In this document: positions 34,276 to 47,332 of the stretch, piece by piece
Layout of the letters: each line of letters opens with the position of its first letter
How positions within the stretch are numbered: position 1 is the stretch's first letter
Source of the DNA: Mactromeris polynyma
Lineage: Eukaryota; Mollusca; Bivalvia; Venerida; Mactridae
Assembly: GCA_032209605.1 (NCBI GenBank)
Contig: JASFXZ010000008.1
Coordinates: 1,302,001 to 1,366,000 of the forward strand
Direction of reading: 5' to 3'
DNA: 64,000 nt
The notes under the pieces: generated by a model
Seen by the model: only the letters and a program-made list of their open reading frames with translations
What the model was told of the DNA's origin: nothing
The model's database searches: none
Program-made: the position numbers and the translations under genes

Positions 34276-35008
34276 TTAAACATGAAATTCGGTGCTTTAT
34301 TGTCTACATTGTGCAGATTGTACCAATAAACGTATAGTATAGTACATTCTTGAAGCCCCTTGTTTTAAATGGAAATGAAATATATTTGCATTTTTCTATG
34401 ACAAACGTTGCAATATTCTTTGTCAAATATATGTATTCCATAAAAAATATATGAACTAATAAGAAAATATTTGTTCGATAATTACAATATAATTATCCAA
34501 TAAAAATATTTATAAACTAAAAAGAAAAAAAATATATTTATTCCTTGAAAATATTTATGAACTTAAAAAACTTAAACTTATAAATTACGTTCAATAAAAT
34601 ATTTATATGCAGTACCGGTATATTTTTATGGGTTGTAATCAGCATTATGGGATGTTATTTACATTTTGTAACAGCGAGTTACAATCCTGTTTATTTTGGA
34701 TCATCCCTCGTATATCAGGATGTATAATATACATGTATGTTTATACATAATTACAATATATGTGTGTTTATACTGTGTATTTATATGTAAATGAAGACTA
34801 TGTACATTGTACACGTCGAAATAAATATTCTGTTCTGTTCGTAATTATCAATGTATTTGGTCTGGAAAGTATGATCTTTGTATTTGATTTTGTACAGAAA
34901 AATCGCGTCGAATTTAACAGTATAGGACTACAAGATAATATATCTTTGAATCAATACTGTCAGAATTGTTGAAGTATTTTGCAAAAAGCTGGCATTTTGA
35001 CATCGCCA

Positions 35009-35566
35009 GCAAATATTTTGCTTTCACACCTTATATTTAATGTGACAGCACCTACGTACAATACCGAAGAAAGCCGAGTATTGCTTCCGGCTATGAAAGA
35101 TGAAGGTTTTTCTTTACCGATGTCAAGTGCGCATTGACACATCATCAGAAATGTCTTAATTGAAATTAGGAAACGCTATTATAATTATACATTAATTACT
35201 GCTAAGTAATTTACGACTTAGATTTGCTGAGTTCATTAATGCGCAATATCACGTGATATCAGCAGTGTGTCTGCTCCGCCTTGACGCTTTGATTTGTATA
35301 AGATATGATTGACTTGCGATCGATAATGTGCGATATTTCTAGATACATGATTTGAATAAAAAAAGTAGAACTAATCAAGCGTATAATTATTACTTAGGAA
35401 TCTGACACAGTGCGATAGTGACTGATATTGTGAAGTATACGATAATTATTGTGTCGTGTCAGAAAGTACGACAATGTGTTAACGTAGAATTATAATTATG
35501 CCAGATTGAAGCTGTAAATTAGTCGATGTATTGTAAATATGTTAAATCAATCAAGAAAATATACAA
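35009..35566 (+). repeat. 557-bp dispersed repeat, left copy (inverted relative to 43,862)
   Basis: The whole stretch is the reverse complement of 43,862-44,418 with scattered substitutions and a few small indels (for example 'cgatcgataatg' against 'ctctgataatg'). It contains 'gtcaaggcggagcagacaca' on the opposite strand and 'agaattataattatgccaga'. Noncoding. The ends are sharp: similarity stops at 'gcaaatatt' and 'tatacaa'. Confidence 0.9.
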
Positions 35567-38332
35567 AAAAACTTCAAGAATTTGTCGTTGTATATCTAAA
35601 TTACAGACCAAACAACTTCCGAGAAACAGACGAATGTTTATGTTAATCTTCGACGGTCCCTTTCGCTTTTTTACGGCGACTTACCAAATTAGAAATAAGA
35701 ACGAAATATGTTGAAAGTTTATATACGTGTATCAATATGTTTGATGCTATACTTATAAAACGGTGTTGTATTGAAATGACAGTTTGTCTGTGTTCGTACT
35801 TAAAGATTTATATCGATTCTCAATTTTAAGAATAACATTAACATTTGGTAAGTTTATCTGCAGTTTCGTTGAAATCGGAATCAAAATCGGTTTTCCCAAT
35901 TTTGCTGAACTTGGGCATGATCTTTCTTGAACAAAATATGCAATTTATTATTTCAAAATTCCTATATATAACAAGCAAATTTCTTCGGTTACAGATTTTG
36001 AAATACATTTGTATTACAGCATTATCTGAAAAATACGAAATAAATCACAATTCTGTCGACAATGACAGTTTTACGAAAAAATCCAAGTTTACCGAATGCT
36101 CAGCAATACTGGTTCTATAAAAGATTTATTTCAAATTCCATTAGCAACATACGATTCTTATAAAATGTGGTCTTGCATGAATATGTATACATTGTTTTAA
36201 TGAAATATTGTGTTATATGCAAGAATGAGACTTTAATAAAGGTATATATATATAAACGATCAGGAACTTCCTATTTCTTATATTGTTTTCACTTGGACGA
36301 AACAGTGAATAAAATGCGCTCAGTGACTAGAAGAATTTTGAATTCATACTGATCATTACATGGTTATCTTCCTATAATGTCACAACCATGGTAACTACAG
36401 TCTTCACATTTTTAATTATTCCTCGAAATACGAGGAAATATTACTCTCTATCAAAAAGAGGAGAAAACAATCGGCAATACAAATACACATGAATATCAGG
36501 GTTTATTTACAAAAACAGTCTGAGCCTAATAAAATGTGAGTATGTAACGTTTGGATTTTCACGGTGAGCGTGGTATACATGTTACAACGTTTTCATATAG
36601 ATAGATATGAAATCATATTCGTACCTGTAATATTTCGTCTTGTTAGATTTGTAAACGGAATTGCGTTGAAATGTTAAAATTAGATTTTTATTTAAGTCAC
36701 CTATGTATATCTATTTTATGACCAGTGTAATTTAATCTCATACGATCATGTGAGGAGGGAGAGGGGGATCGGACTCCACCCCTTGAGATTTTGGGAAATA
36801 GGGTTGTACATATATCTAATCCTAGATCAAGACGGGGTTCTAATTCATGGGCCTCACTGTTTTTTGTCCAAAAGTAGCGGATTACATTATCTTATCTGGG
36901 ACTGGACCCTGGTATATCTATAACAATGTGTTTTCTTTCTGTCTTATCTATCTTATGCCAGTCTGATTTGTGTTTAACCAAATGTATCTTATATGTTGAT
37001 GGAAATATTCCAAATACATTATTAATACAATGTACTACAGTATACAAAATACGCCAAGCGTTGTGACCCGTGCTGTACAAGGCCAGTTTCGGTCCTCTGA
37101 ATGTACTTATTGTCAGTCAGCATATATCCTAAGAGGAAGAACACTCTGTCCAAATATTCATCTGCCTATGTTCATAGTTACTTCAATGCCAACATGTATT
37201 TGATATATACTGATTATCACACGATTTCTGTGAAATACATGTAGAAATCTTCTCTCAGTAGTGTACGAATTTATTTTTTTCTCAAAAAAATCAGTTTGTT
37301 CAGTAATTAAATATGTGTATATTTCTTCGAGTTCTCTTTACTCAATCATGGTTGACAATGCTGAATGTTTTAATACATATTCGTTTCTTATCTATAATAT
37401 TGTCAAAACAGCTATCACGTCATTTCGTACTTTTAATATATTCCAAGTGATTTGAAGCATCTGATAGTATTATTAATTGCTCGACTTGATTTATTTAATT
37501 TTGACTCATTTTGTCTTCTTCTTTATTGGAATGAAGAGAAATTATATTCCTTTGTGAGAATACACGTATACTGTCGGTATGTTCAAAGATGCCCCTGATA
37601 TCGGTGATTGTATGTCGTAGATATATTGTGTGAATGGGGGAGTTCCGCTCAAATCTGAATATATGTTCTGTTCGGTTCTGTAAATTGTAAGAAATCAAAT
37701 CACTGTAAATTGATCTCTAACCAACCCATGAGTACATATATTGAGTAGGTCACCACACGCCATCAGTTGGTTCTCTAGTATTACACCAATATCACGTGAC
37801 CAATCAACAAAAACACATGTTTATTTTTGTTCATATTTAATTTATTGCACGAGGAGAGAAAATTTACAATAATTCATGTGGAATGTGACTTAAAAATAAT
37901 ATGATAATCAACATTTATGTACATGTTATAATCGTGTAAATTATTTACACTTAGATCGAAATGTTCCTGGAAGGAATTTGAAACAAATAAATAGCACTAT
38001 ACTAACAAATACAAACATTATCAATGTTAATTATATACATAAACATATATACATCATATATTCTGAGACTAATTAGACATAATCCTAATTACCATATGAC
38101 ATAATAAATGTAATATAATAAGGAAGGGTTATTTTTTAATTTAAAATGAAAATCTTATTTAATTTTGTTTTTCGTGTAACCTACTGCCCAGAATAAATTT
38201 ACACGAATATTGACGTCAATATTGAACAAATATATCTTCAAGAAAATGGTCTAGAACATGCAAAGAATAATTAAATAATTAATTCGCGTGGCCAAAGCAC
38301 GTATTTAAGTTACATAAGGAATTTGAGTAAGC

Positions 38333-38665
38333 AATGCTCAGAATACATTGACATAATAAATTTTCGTAGAAAATTCACATATTCAATTTACATAATTAAA
38401 TTGCGTAGAAAATGCACAGATTCAATTAACATAATTAAATTGCGTAGGTAATGCACATATTCAATTTACATAATTAAATTGCGTAGGTAATGCACAGATT
38501 CAATTTACATAATTAAATTGCGTAGAAAATGCACAGATTCATTTTACATCAGTAAATTGCGTAGAAAATGCACAGAATACATTAACATAAGTCAATGGCA
38601 TAGATAATTTACAAAATAATTCATTTATTGAAATTTGCGTAGAAAATGCACATAATATATTTACA
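38333..38665. repeat. 39-bp minisatellite, about 8 copies, downstream of the forkhead gene
   Basis: The unit is around 'ttacataattaaattgcgta' plus 'gaaaatgcacagattcaat'; the central copies are nearly identical and the outer ones decayed. It lies about 170 bp beyond the forkhead stop and before possible AATAAA signals near 37,830 (minus strand), so it is likely transcribed in the 3' UTR. Confidence 0.85.
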
Positions 38666-38838
38666 TTTTGAAGTTTGCTTAGCGGATACACGTTAATTGT
38701 TTACACATGACGCTTGCGAAGCAAAATAAATAATAGCGTATATATATTTCTCCGAAGAGAAAAGATTGTCTGATATCAAACATGTTTAAATAAACTGGCA
38801 TTGGAAATGATTCATTTGTAAACAGCTATCTTTGTTTA

Positions 38839-40633
38839 TTATTGCTGAAGTCTTAATTGTCCGCCATATTGGGTTCCATAATAAGGAGACTGCTGAAATG
38901 ATGAGTACGAACTTAATGATGAATTGGTAGTTGGTGGAAGAGGCGGTGGGTTCGACACCGGCAAGTAGGAACTACCTAATGAACTGCTGAGGCTTGAACC
39001 GAATCCGTTTCCAAGGCTATTTCCTAATCCGTTACTGAGTCCGTTTGTCATGGGACCGGGTGAGTAATAGGGTGAATAACTTGAGGACGGTTGAGAAGCC
39101 CACGGTTCGGATTTTGGTGGAAGTCCGTATTGTTGAGATTGACCGATTCCCTGAGAAAACGATGGTAAGCCAAGTGGATTCAACGATGGGTAAGGTTTGT
39201 ACCCAGGTGGTGGATACAGACTGAAGTGTCCGTATGAATTCACGTGTTGTATATGCGCTTCGGCAGCCAATTTTTGCTTGTGCAATTTGAATCTCTTTGC
39301 GCGGCGCAGAAAACTTCCATTTCCAAACATATCTCCACATCCGGGATGAAGAGCCCAGTAGTTACCCTTTCCTGGTCGTCCCGGGGCCCTTGGTACTTTT
39401 ACAAAACAGTCATTGAGTGACAAATTATGTCGTATGGAATTCTGCCATCTTTGTTGATTTTCCTTGAAATATGGAAACCGATTCATTATAAATGCGTATA
39501 CTTCATTCAGAGTCATCATGCCATTGGTAGAACTTTCTATCGCCATGGTGATCAATGCAATGTAAGAATATGGCGGTTTTACGTCTGCAAATCTTCGTTT
39601 CTGTTGTGACAAAGTGGTCGTTCCGGAAAATGCCCCGTCTTCATCGCATTCATCTTCGTCGCCGATAATTCCCGAATCAGAATGGTTCGGCTCATCATCG
39701 GGATATGTGTCGTCTGCTGAATTTGAATGTGCACCCATGTTCATCTCCTAAAATTTAAGAAAAATATTGGTTGTTAACTACGATTATAAGACAGATTGTT
39801 CACGGTCATATAACAAAATACTTTATTTTGGGCATGGTTACATATGTAACAACAGACAATGTTATGACAGACAGATAACATATATTTCACGGTCATATAA
39901 CAATAAAATACGTTTATTTTTTTACAATAGTATAGGACTCCCTCAATAATAGAGTGATCAATTCGCTTTTGATAGTGGACCTTTTAGTATTCATGGTCAA
40001 ACTTGATTGGTTCTAAATGCGTTCAGTCACTGCTCTGTACTAGTGTTAATAGCATAATAAATTTTAAGTGATTGTGAAAAAATGAAATCATTATAGAATT
40101 AATTTGCACTTGAGTTATTATCATTGACACTAGATAGTTTATATATATTGAAAATCATGACCAAATTATACAATTAGTTGCTTATTTAACTTTATAATAT
40201 ACCGTTATAATACAATATTTGATTGGTTTTAAAAATCATATCAGATAGCCAATAAGGTACACATGTTAATATTTACTAAATGCAATTAATAGTTAAATAA
40301 CAAAAGTGCAATTGACGCCTATAATAATAACGCTACTGTTAATATTTAAAAATAGTTTTGTAATTTAATACTTTTTATGACAGACTTGCGGTAATTTTGA
40401 ATTTCAAAAGTTCCACAAAATCTAGTATGCGCTTATAATTGTACTTACATCAAAATTTGAAAGGAAATATTCGTAAAAGTTATGCACAGACGACAATTAT
40501 AATAGAAATAAATAGAATGTACCTGATGTGGGATTCCATGGTGCATGATGTTTCCTGTTGCCATCATGCACGAAGATTTGTCATCATCATTTCCTTCATG
40601 TCCCATCATATCGACACCGTTATCAACTATCAT
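38839..40633 (-). CDS. Forkhead box transcription factor, FoxB/FoxAB-type, 2 exons
   Basis: Two exons on the minus strand, 40633-40523 and 39747-38839, spliced phase 0 with GT..AG; 339 aa. The first exon is Met/Asp/His-rich. The second begins with an acidic linker, then a complete winged-helix domain at about residues 92-191: [79 protein letters not shown]. The recognition helix [15 protein letters not shown] is intact, so DNA binding is expected. The CGDMFxNGSFLRRxKRFK ending resembles FoxB and the invertebrate FoxAB class; I favour FoxAB but cannot settle it without a tree. The C-terminal tail is Pro/Tyr/Ser/Gly-rich (repeated GLGN/SLG) and is probably a transactivation region. The start at 40633 is chosen because it opens the acidic exon-1 sequence; further ATGs 3' in the exon (MMGHEG) are alternatives. 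A 39-bp tandem repeat lies just downstream, probably in the 3'UTR. Confidence 0.94.
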
Positions 40634-43600
40634 ACTACACTTCGCCACGTCTAATAAGTATTGTAATGTCCAAAAAATAATATTTTCACTAAATTGTCGA
40701 TTTTGTATTTTTACCAAGTTTTGTACTTTTTTAAGTATATTATTTGTACTATACGTGATAAACTACATCAACTATGAACCTTGTTTTCACTTTAGTCAAA
40801 TTTCTGATTTGATTCCAAAGTGGTCAGTTTTTCTCTTTTTATTGCAGCTATTGAAATGCGATCAAGTAACTTATTGGACAATCAGCAAACAATTTTTTAA
40901 TTGACATTTGATGACAATAGGTAATCATTACCGTTTCAATTATATCAAGATCGCTAGCCATTCATACATGACACGAATGGGCGGAGACAAGCGTAACGCT
41001 AGTCACGCCTACTTAATTATCCTATTATGTTTATTCATTGACCATTGCTGACGAACGACGTAATCTACTGAAAAATATAATTTTCTGCTTATTCATTGAG
41101 TATCTTGACCATGGCTACATTTTCTTTTCTAATTTGAGATTATTACTAAGGCAAATATACATAAAATCAGCAGATGTATTTACTTTAAATATTTGTCCCC
41201 TCTGAGATTTTTGTATTTCCCAAATTGACCACTTGAAATATTTCATGGCTTTTTGTCGATCTTCAAGTTTTACAGACTTTCTTCTATAAGGACTTTGAGT
41301 CATACCTTAACACTCCTTGACCAGCTGGACACCGGTCGTAAATAGCATTCTTATATCATGTTAATAATTTATATAAATAAAAAATAAAAATTATTCCCTG
41401 CTATGGTCAGCTTGCTTCCTGTCTCAAATATGAAAATATGTTATTGTGGCAATGCCGCAAAAGATCTTCCGACGTTTTGTCGTGAAAATATTTTTCTTTT
41501 CCCACGCGCGTATGTTTTCCAATTTGAACTGATCTTGAAAAATATTATTTTGTTTTGATAACGGCGAAGTCTTGTTGATGCTCAGTCAGTCCCATTAAAA
41601 TAATCACAGTGGCCTTGGTACGAGTCGAAGCTATGCAACAACTCAGAGTATCAATAAACCCTACCAGTGTTTCTCGTTTTGATATATTTTTGTCATATTG
41701 AAAAATGAAGGTATGATGTACTAAAAACAAATAAAAGCGGCGTACGAGTATCAAATAACTTATATAAGAGCTTTCGGACTACCAGCGTTGTGAGAGATTA
41801 CATTGAGAAAAAAGCTTGTTGACAATAACCAGTCGTATTTTAGTGAATTGGACGTTCTAATGGTTGTTCACAAATGGTTAGACACAGTTTCAATTGTTAT
41901 TACGAGACACACATGAGGTCTGAGGAGCCACGAGTTTTCAGTGAGGGTAAGGCGTGACTGCCAGGTATCTGAAACCCCTACCCTAGTCTTAATGTGAAAC
42001 GAGGGAGCTGTATGATTTTTCCCAGAGAGTCACTAGTGTCTCTTGGTTCTCATTGGCAAGGTTCGTTAGCTACTTGCTCCGAGAAAATTCGTTATTTATT
42101 CGGAGTAATATATTCTTGAACAATAAAATAAAACCAAACGATCGAACAAACTGTATTTGAAGTGAACTCCTTAATTCATTTGAACAAAGTTTAAAATGCT
42201 CGATAAATATATTGTGAATCAAATGCGTCTAATAGAATTTCGTAATGCTCACATTGTGGAACCTCTCCAGTATATGGTGAAACATTCGTATAGTGTTAGT
42301 TTCAGATGGGGAAAAGGACAGAATAGCAACTCACGACTGTCATTTAGCCTAGAAATTACTCGTCTAAACATAGTTAAGGTAAATGTCGAAACTCGGAATC
42401 TAGGAAATAGTGAATTGGCGCTGAAATTCGAGGGATAAAAATGAAAGAAGTATATCAGTTTCTTGATTTACATGCAGGCAAACGAGTTTCGCTTTCACTC
42501 CTAGAGATTTGTTAAAGGGTCCACTGTGATGTAATGATAAAAAGTTCATCAAAAATAATTATTTTCTGTTTTTCAGTGTTGTTTTAAAGTAGTCCTTCTT
42601 GGGTAAAGATTAAACAAACTTTGCTCGGGAATGAAATATTGTTGTTTTACTCCTTCTGGTTGTTGTTGTTGTTGTTGTAAATCAAACATATCCGAAATAT
42701 AATAATATGTATAATGAATAATCCAGTCACATTATATTAACATCAAAGTGACCCTACGCCCGTTCAATTATAATTAAATGTATATTATGTATACTATAAT
42801 ATACTTTTTAACGGATTTTAATTGGATTACTTTGATCTAATCATGTATATACGGCGGTCCTTCAGATCTTAATATACAACCATTAGTGTAAGTGAAATAA
42901 GGGCTCCAGACTGGTCGATTCTTAAAATAACTCTTTTGTACCTGGTTGAGCACAAGATACTAAAGTTCGGGACTTACGACACGTGCCTATGGGGACATAA
43001 TTTTTACTCAAAAGGGACCGAACTCCACTAATGGACGTATTGTTGTGTAGGGATAATCTATACTGGCTACTTTTTACACGTTTATAATCCGGGCCGCAGA
43101 TTGTATTGTAGTCAGTAAAATAAACATAGCACCTGTTGCAAATGGAATTGGTACCTAGAAAGAATCAAATACGTACAAGTATGTCTTTGATGTCTACGCG
43201 AAAGATTGTCTAATATTGTCAAGGTGACAGAGGGAACATTTAGATTTCAAAACATGTTTTATACTGTCGATGTTTTTGGTCTGTGTTTAAAAGAACTTGA
43301 TATATTCGGGTTATGTTTGAAAACGCTTCATGGCGAAGGCGTTTTGTACCAATTGGTTCGTTAATAGCATGTACCCGTTGTATTTATTATTAAATGCACG
43401 TGTGATGACAATTGTATTTGAGATTAACGAAATTAGTCAGGTATAATCGAACAAGACAGGTAACAATGAAAATGACCATGTAGTAAGAGTGCTACATCGT
43501 AAATGTGAAATATATATTGCTTGGAATAAATACTATTTAGTTTTTGTAGTTGTATTTTTAAAGTTTTAAAGACAGCATAAACGCTTATAAATTTAAGTTT

Positions 43601-43861
43601 ATTGTTATACTTGGTGAGAAGGGAATGTCTGGACTTACTTACTTGGTGTAATAAAAGTATAAAACTGACATAACTTCATCAAAAAATAGTTTTGTCAATT
43701 ACTAAAAATATGCTGATTGCAAGGATTTTGTTACCGATTCAATATTAATTTATAATTATACTTGAATGGATATATATTGATATTCGAAATACCACATGCA
43801 AATGATTCGAAAATTAAAATATTCCGTGGCGTGACGCCATTTTTGAAGCATTTTACATTCC

Positions 43862-44418
43862 TTGTATATTTTCTTGATTGATTTAACATATTTACAATAC
43901 ATCGACTAATTTACAGTTTCAATCTGGCATAATTATAATTCTACGTTAACACATTGTCGTACTTTCTGACACGACACAATAATTATCGTATACTTCACAA
44001 TATCAGTCACTATCGCACTGTGTCAGATTCCTAAGTAACAATTATACGCTTGATTAATTCTACTTTTTTCATTCAAATCGTGTATCTAGAAATATCGCAC
44101 ATTATCAGAGGTCAATCATATCTTATACAAATCAAAGCGTCAAGGCGGAGCAGACACACTGCTGATGTCACGTGACATTGTGCATTATTGAACTCAGCAA
44201 AACCATGTCGTAAATTACTTACCAGTAATTAATGTATAATTATAATAGGCAGCGATTCCTAATTTCAATTAAGACACTTATGATGATGTCACAATGCGCA
44301 CATGACATCGGGTAAAGAAAACCTTCACCTTTCATCGCCGGAAGCAATACTCGGCTTTCTTCGGTATTGTACATAGGTGCTGTCACATTAAATAAAGCGC
44401 GTCAAAGAAAATATTTGC
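43862..44418 (-). repeat. 557-bp dispersed repeat, right copy
   Basis: Inverted partner of 35,009-35,566; the two copies face each other across 8.3 kb that includes the forkhead gene. Identity looks above 90 percent by eye. No open frame of note. Confidence 0.9.
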
Positions 44419-44932
44419 ATATTTGCCTTTTGCAGACGGATCAGCTTCGGATTTTTTTTATCCTACAGTAGATCTCAGAATCCGATTACCATGTCAATAA
44501 TGACAGAGTGGAAAAACAGTGGCGCAACAATAGGACATGTTTGCTAATAAAACAAACATTGCTCTTCAGATAAACGTATTTTTACTAAATTTGTTGACAT
44601 TTCATTTCAATACAAATATTTTATCTGGCTCGATAGACTTAATTAAAATATTTCTTTTTTCAGTCTTGTCTCCAGCGTAAACTAACGCATGATCCCCGAA
44701 AATATTTGTGTCCTAAAGATAATAATTTGTTATTTAAGTTCATTTAATGTGTCAATGTATAATTTTCCTTGGATAAACTTTGTATTCAATATCAACAATA
44801 TTTAGTACAAAAATAATAAATTATATTTGGAAAATTCACACAACAAACAAACTTAAAATATTTTGACAAAGACGGGCTCAGCTATATAAATGTTTAAGCA
44901 AAACGAAATTGGCCTTAATGTGATTTCTTTTT

Positions 44933-45290
44933 CTTTAAAGTAATACTATGCTCATTTTTTGTTCATTTGTTTACCAAAACAAACATGAAAATATATTTCC
45001 TATAGTTAAAACATCAATAAACATGCATTAACAAAGATTGAACTCATAATGTATTAATCCATATTTGTCGAAGAAAGATGTTTGTACATAATAAATTTAA
45101 AAAAATCAGTTTTTTATCAATCGGGCTATTTTACAAGTTTTGTCTGTTAGTAATATGGTAAAAAACGATATTTTCAATCGGTTATACATTGCAATGGTTC
45201 CTATTAGAGATGATTTAGCCAATGTAACAACAATACTGGATGAAACCAATTCAAACATTTTATGTTCCGATGAGCCAGATACATCTTTAA
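44933..45290 (-). repeat. About 355-bp dispersed repeat, copy A
   Basis: Its reverse complement matches 52,489-52,840, including 'aaagatgtatctggctcatc', 'aaccattgcaatgtataacc', 'atattactaacagacaaaac' and 'aaacaaatgaacaa'. Parts are conserved enough that both copies spell similar peptides (TIAMYNR, ILLTDKT) on the matching strand. This could be a decayed coding fragment of a transposon, or simply shared DNA. Confidence 0.75.
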
Positions 45291-45769
45291 ATGTAGGAGC
45301 GTTACTGAGTACATGGTCTATCAACATGAACTGTACTTGTAATTGTAGTGAACGTAATAGTTGACTTATCCGCGTAATCATGAGATGAATGAGATAATTG
45401 ACATCGATTGTATACACGAAATTCATTGACTAATAATTATTGTACGCGCCCCGTTGTTTCAAATTTAACAGTTTTAGGGAATGAGACCGTTGAATATGTA
45501 AAACAACAATTAGAAAAGTAATTTTGTTATTAATTGTTAGTGTTCTGGTCTAACATATCGTATCTAGTGTAAAATGGCTGCATCAACTGGTAATCAATCA
45601 AATACGTTTATTAAATACCGTAATAAAGTTTGTGTAGAGTTTTTATATTATTTTATATTGTAATCAAAGTTTAAAACAATTGATGTGTGTTAGATGAAGA
45701 GACAATGATTGACCACGAATATTTTTTTATAGTAAAGTGATCATTTATCATAGTGTCAACCTCTTTTTT

Positions 45770-46003
45770 TAAATGCCAGCCATTTCTGATGTACGAGGCA
45801 TCTTCCTGAGCACATACATTACTTCCCAATTTCAACCTCACATGCCAGGCACCAGGCAGGTATGCAAACGGTAACCATTATTTAACTAGCTCACTGCTGG
45901 CGGCTCACAAACCGGTCATATCAGAACGTACCCCTACCGGGATTCGAACATCGGACCTCCCGCTCCCAAGGCGGATGTATTAACCAATCGTTCATGGGGA
46001 GAT
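45770..46003 (-). mobile_element. tRNA-derived SINE
   Basis: The minus strand has 'ccttgggagcgggaggtccg' followed by a perfect box B 'gttcgaatcccggtagg'. A body of about 165 bp follows, ending near 'tcagaaatggctggcat'. The best box B in the window. Confidence 0.7.
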
Positions 46004-46031
46004 ATGATATTGATAATATATATTAAAAATA

Positions 46032-46184
46032 CAGTAAAACCTCCATAAGAAGACCATCCTTTGGATCCTTGAAAACCGGTCTTCTTATTGAGGTGGTCTT
46101 AATGTCGCAGTTGAATAAAGGGCAAAACAGTGCAAATGGACGTATGTTCTCAATTTTGAGGTGATCTTTAAATGAGGTTTACTG
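46032..46184. mobile_element. pogo/Tigger-like MITE
   Basis: 'cagtaaaacctccataagaa' on the left; the right end reads 'cagtaaacctcatttaaaga' on the minus strand; flanked by TA (46,030-46,031 and 46,185-46,186). 153 bp; the interior resembles the copy at 15,223 ('gaataaagggcaaaacagtg' against 'gaataaagaatcaaacagtg'). Confidence 0.85.
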
Positions 46185-46644
46185 TATAGAGATCAGCCCT
46201 CGTAAAATGCGAAATGAATGCCCATTTGATAATTGAAACCGGTCGATGGCATGGAACAAAACTCGCAGTTATAATATGGATGAACATAAAAAGTACGAAG
46301 GGTCACGAACTAGTTTGTGTAACTTAAACGGTTATTTGAAAGCAAACATGAAACTTTAATGAACTAGTTGGAAGTGATTGCCCTAGATCACTCAACTAGA
46401 ATTATACCGGCATGATGTCTTATGTGCTTTGGGGGAACCCTGACTCAGTCTTCATTTCTATATAATTTCTATAAAATCATTTTGAATTGTGATCATTGGT
46501 TTCGGAGAGTAAGCTCTTACTGTTTATTTTGAGATGTGTAAGAAACGAACACAGTCCCGACACTATTAGCTGTTAGTTTTTGACAGATTATTTTATCATT
46601 GTTTTTAGAAGTATACTTTTTGATAATTGATGGGATTTCATTTC

Positions 46645-47155
46645 CACTATCTCGTCCATTTATACCGTTCAACTATTTCGTCCATTTATACCGTTCAACT
46701 ATCTCGTCAATTTATACCGTTCAACTATCTCGTAAATTTATGCTGTTCAACTATCGCGTCCATTTATACCGTTCAACTCTCGCGTCCATTTATACCGTTC
46801 AACTATCTCGTCAATTTATACAGTTCAACTATCTCGTCCATTTATACCGTTCAACTATCGCGTCCATTTATACCGTTCAACTATCGCGTCCATTTATACC
46901 GTTCAACTATCGCGTCCATTTATACCGTTCAACTATCTCGTCCATTTATACCGTTCAACTATCTCGTCAATTTATACCGTTCAACTATCGCGTCCATTTA
47001 TACCGTTCAACTATCGCGTCCATTTATACCGTACAACTATCTCGTCCATTTATACCGTTAAACTATCGCGTCCATTTATACCGTTCAACTATCTCGTCAA
47101 TTTATACCGTTCAACTATCGCGTCCATTTATACCGTCTAACTATCGCGTCCATTT
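46645..47155. repeat. 26-bp satellite-like array, about 20 copies
   Basis: The unit is 'caactatcgcgtccatttat' plus 'accgtt'. Main variants: tcgcg/tctcg and tcca/tcaa. Since 3 x 26 = 78, the peptide pattern repeats every 26 codons and long open frames arise by chance. Very low divergence suggests recent expansion. Confidence 0.95.
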
Positions 47156-47332
47156 AAATCGATGTTAGGAGATTTCGAATACAATGTCAAGTCATTGATA
47201 TACAAGTTAATAGAAACGGGAGACAAAATATATGTTTGTACAGCCTTGTCTCAAATCATATTGTAGTCAGTGTTCAAGTTACTAACCTTAACTCATGACG
47301 AACCCGATAAACGAAGATCGATGAGAGTTGAA

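Larger units (their letters stand above)
32457..38838. other. Gene-free region between the CARD gene and the forkhead gene
   Basis: It contains the GAT/GGT-rich satellite (33.2 kb), a SINE (34.1 kb), an AT-rich patch with many 'aaaatattta' words (34,380-34,640), the left copy of the inverted 557-bp repeat and otherwise unrecognised AT-rich DNA. The open frames over the satellite (32,902-33,713) are low-complexity and lack coding support. Confidence 0.5.

Noticed and set aside
42196..42438. 80-codon open frame as a small gene
   Set aside because: Composition is ordinary but there is no recognisable domain, signal peptide or adjoining exon; kept only as a mention in the desert entry.
45106..45426. 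106-codon minus-strand frame as a gene
   Set aside because: Coincides with a dispersed repeat that has an inverted copy at 52.5 kb; not a single-copy exon, though a transposon relic remains possible.
46599..47168. Plus-strand open frames over the 26-bp array
   Set aside because: The same DNA unit read in rotating frames; no codon bias or other coding sign.
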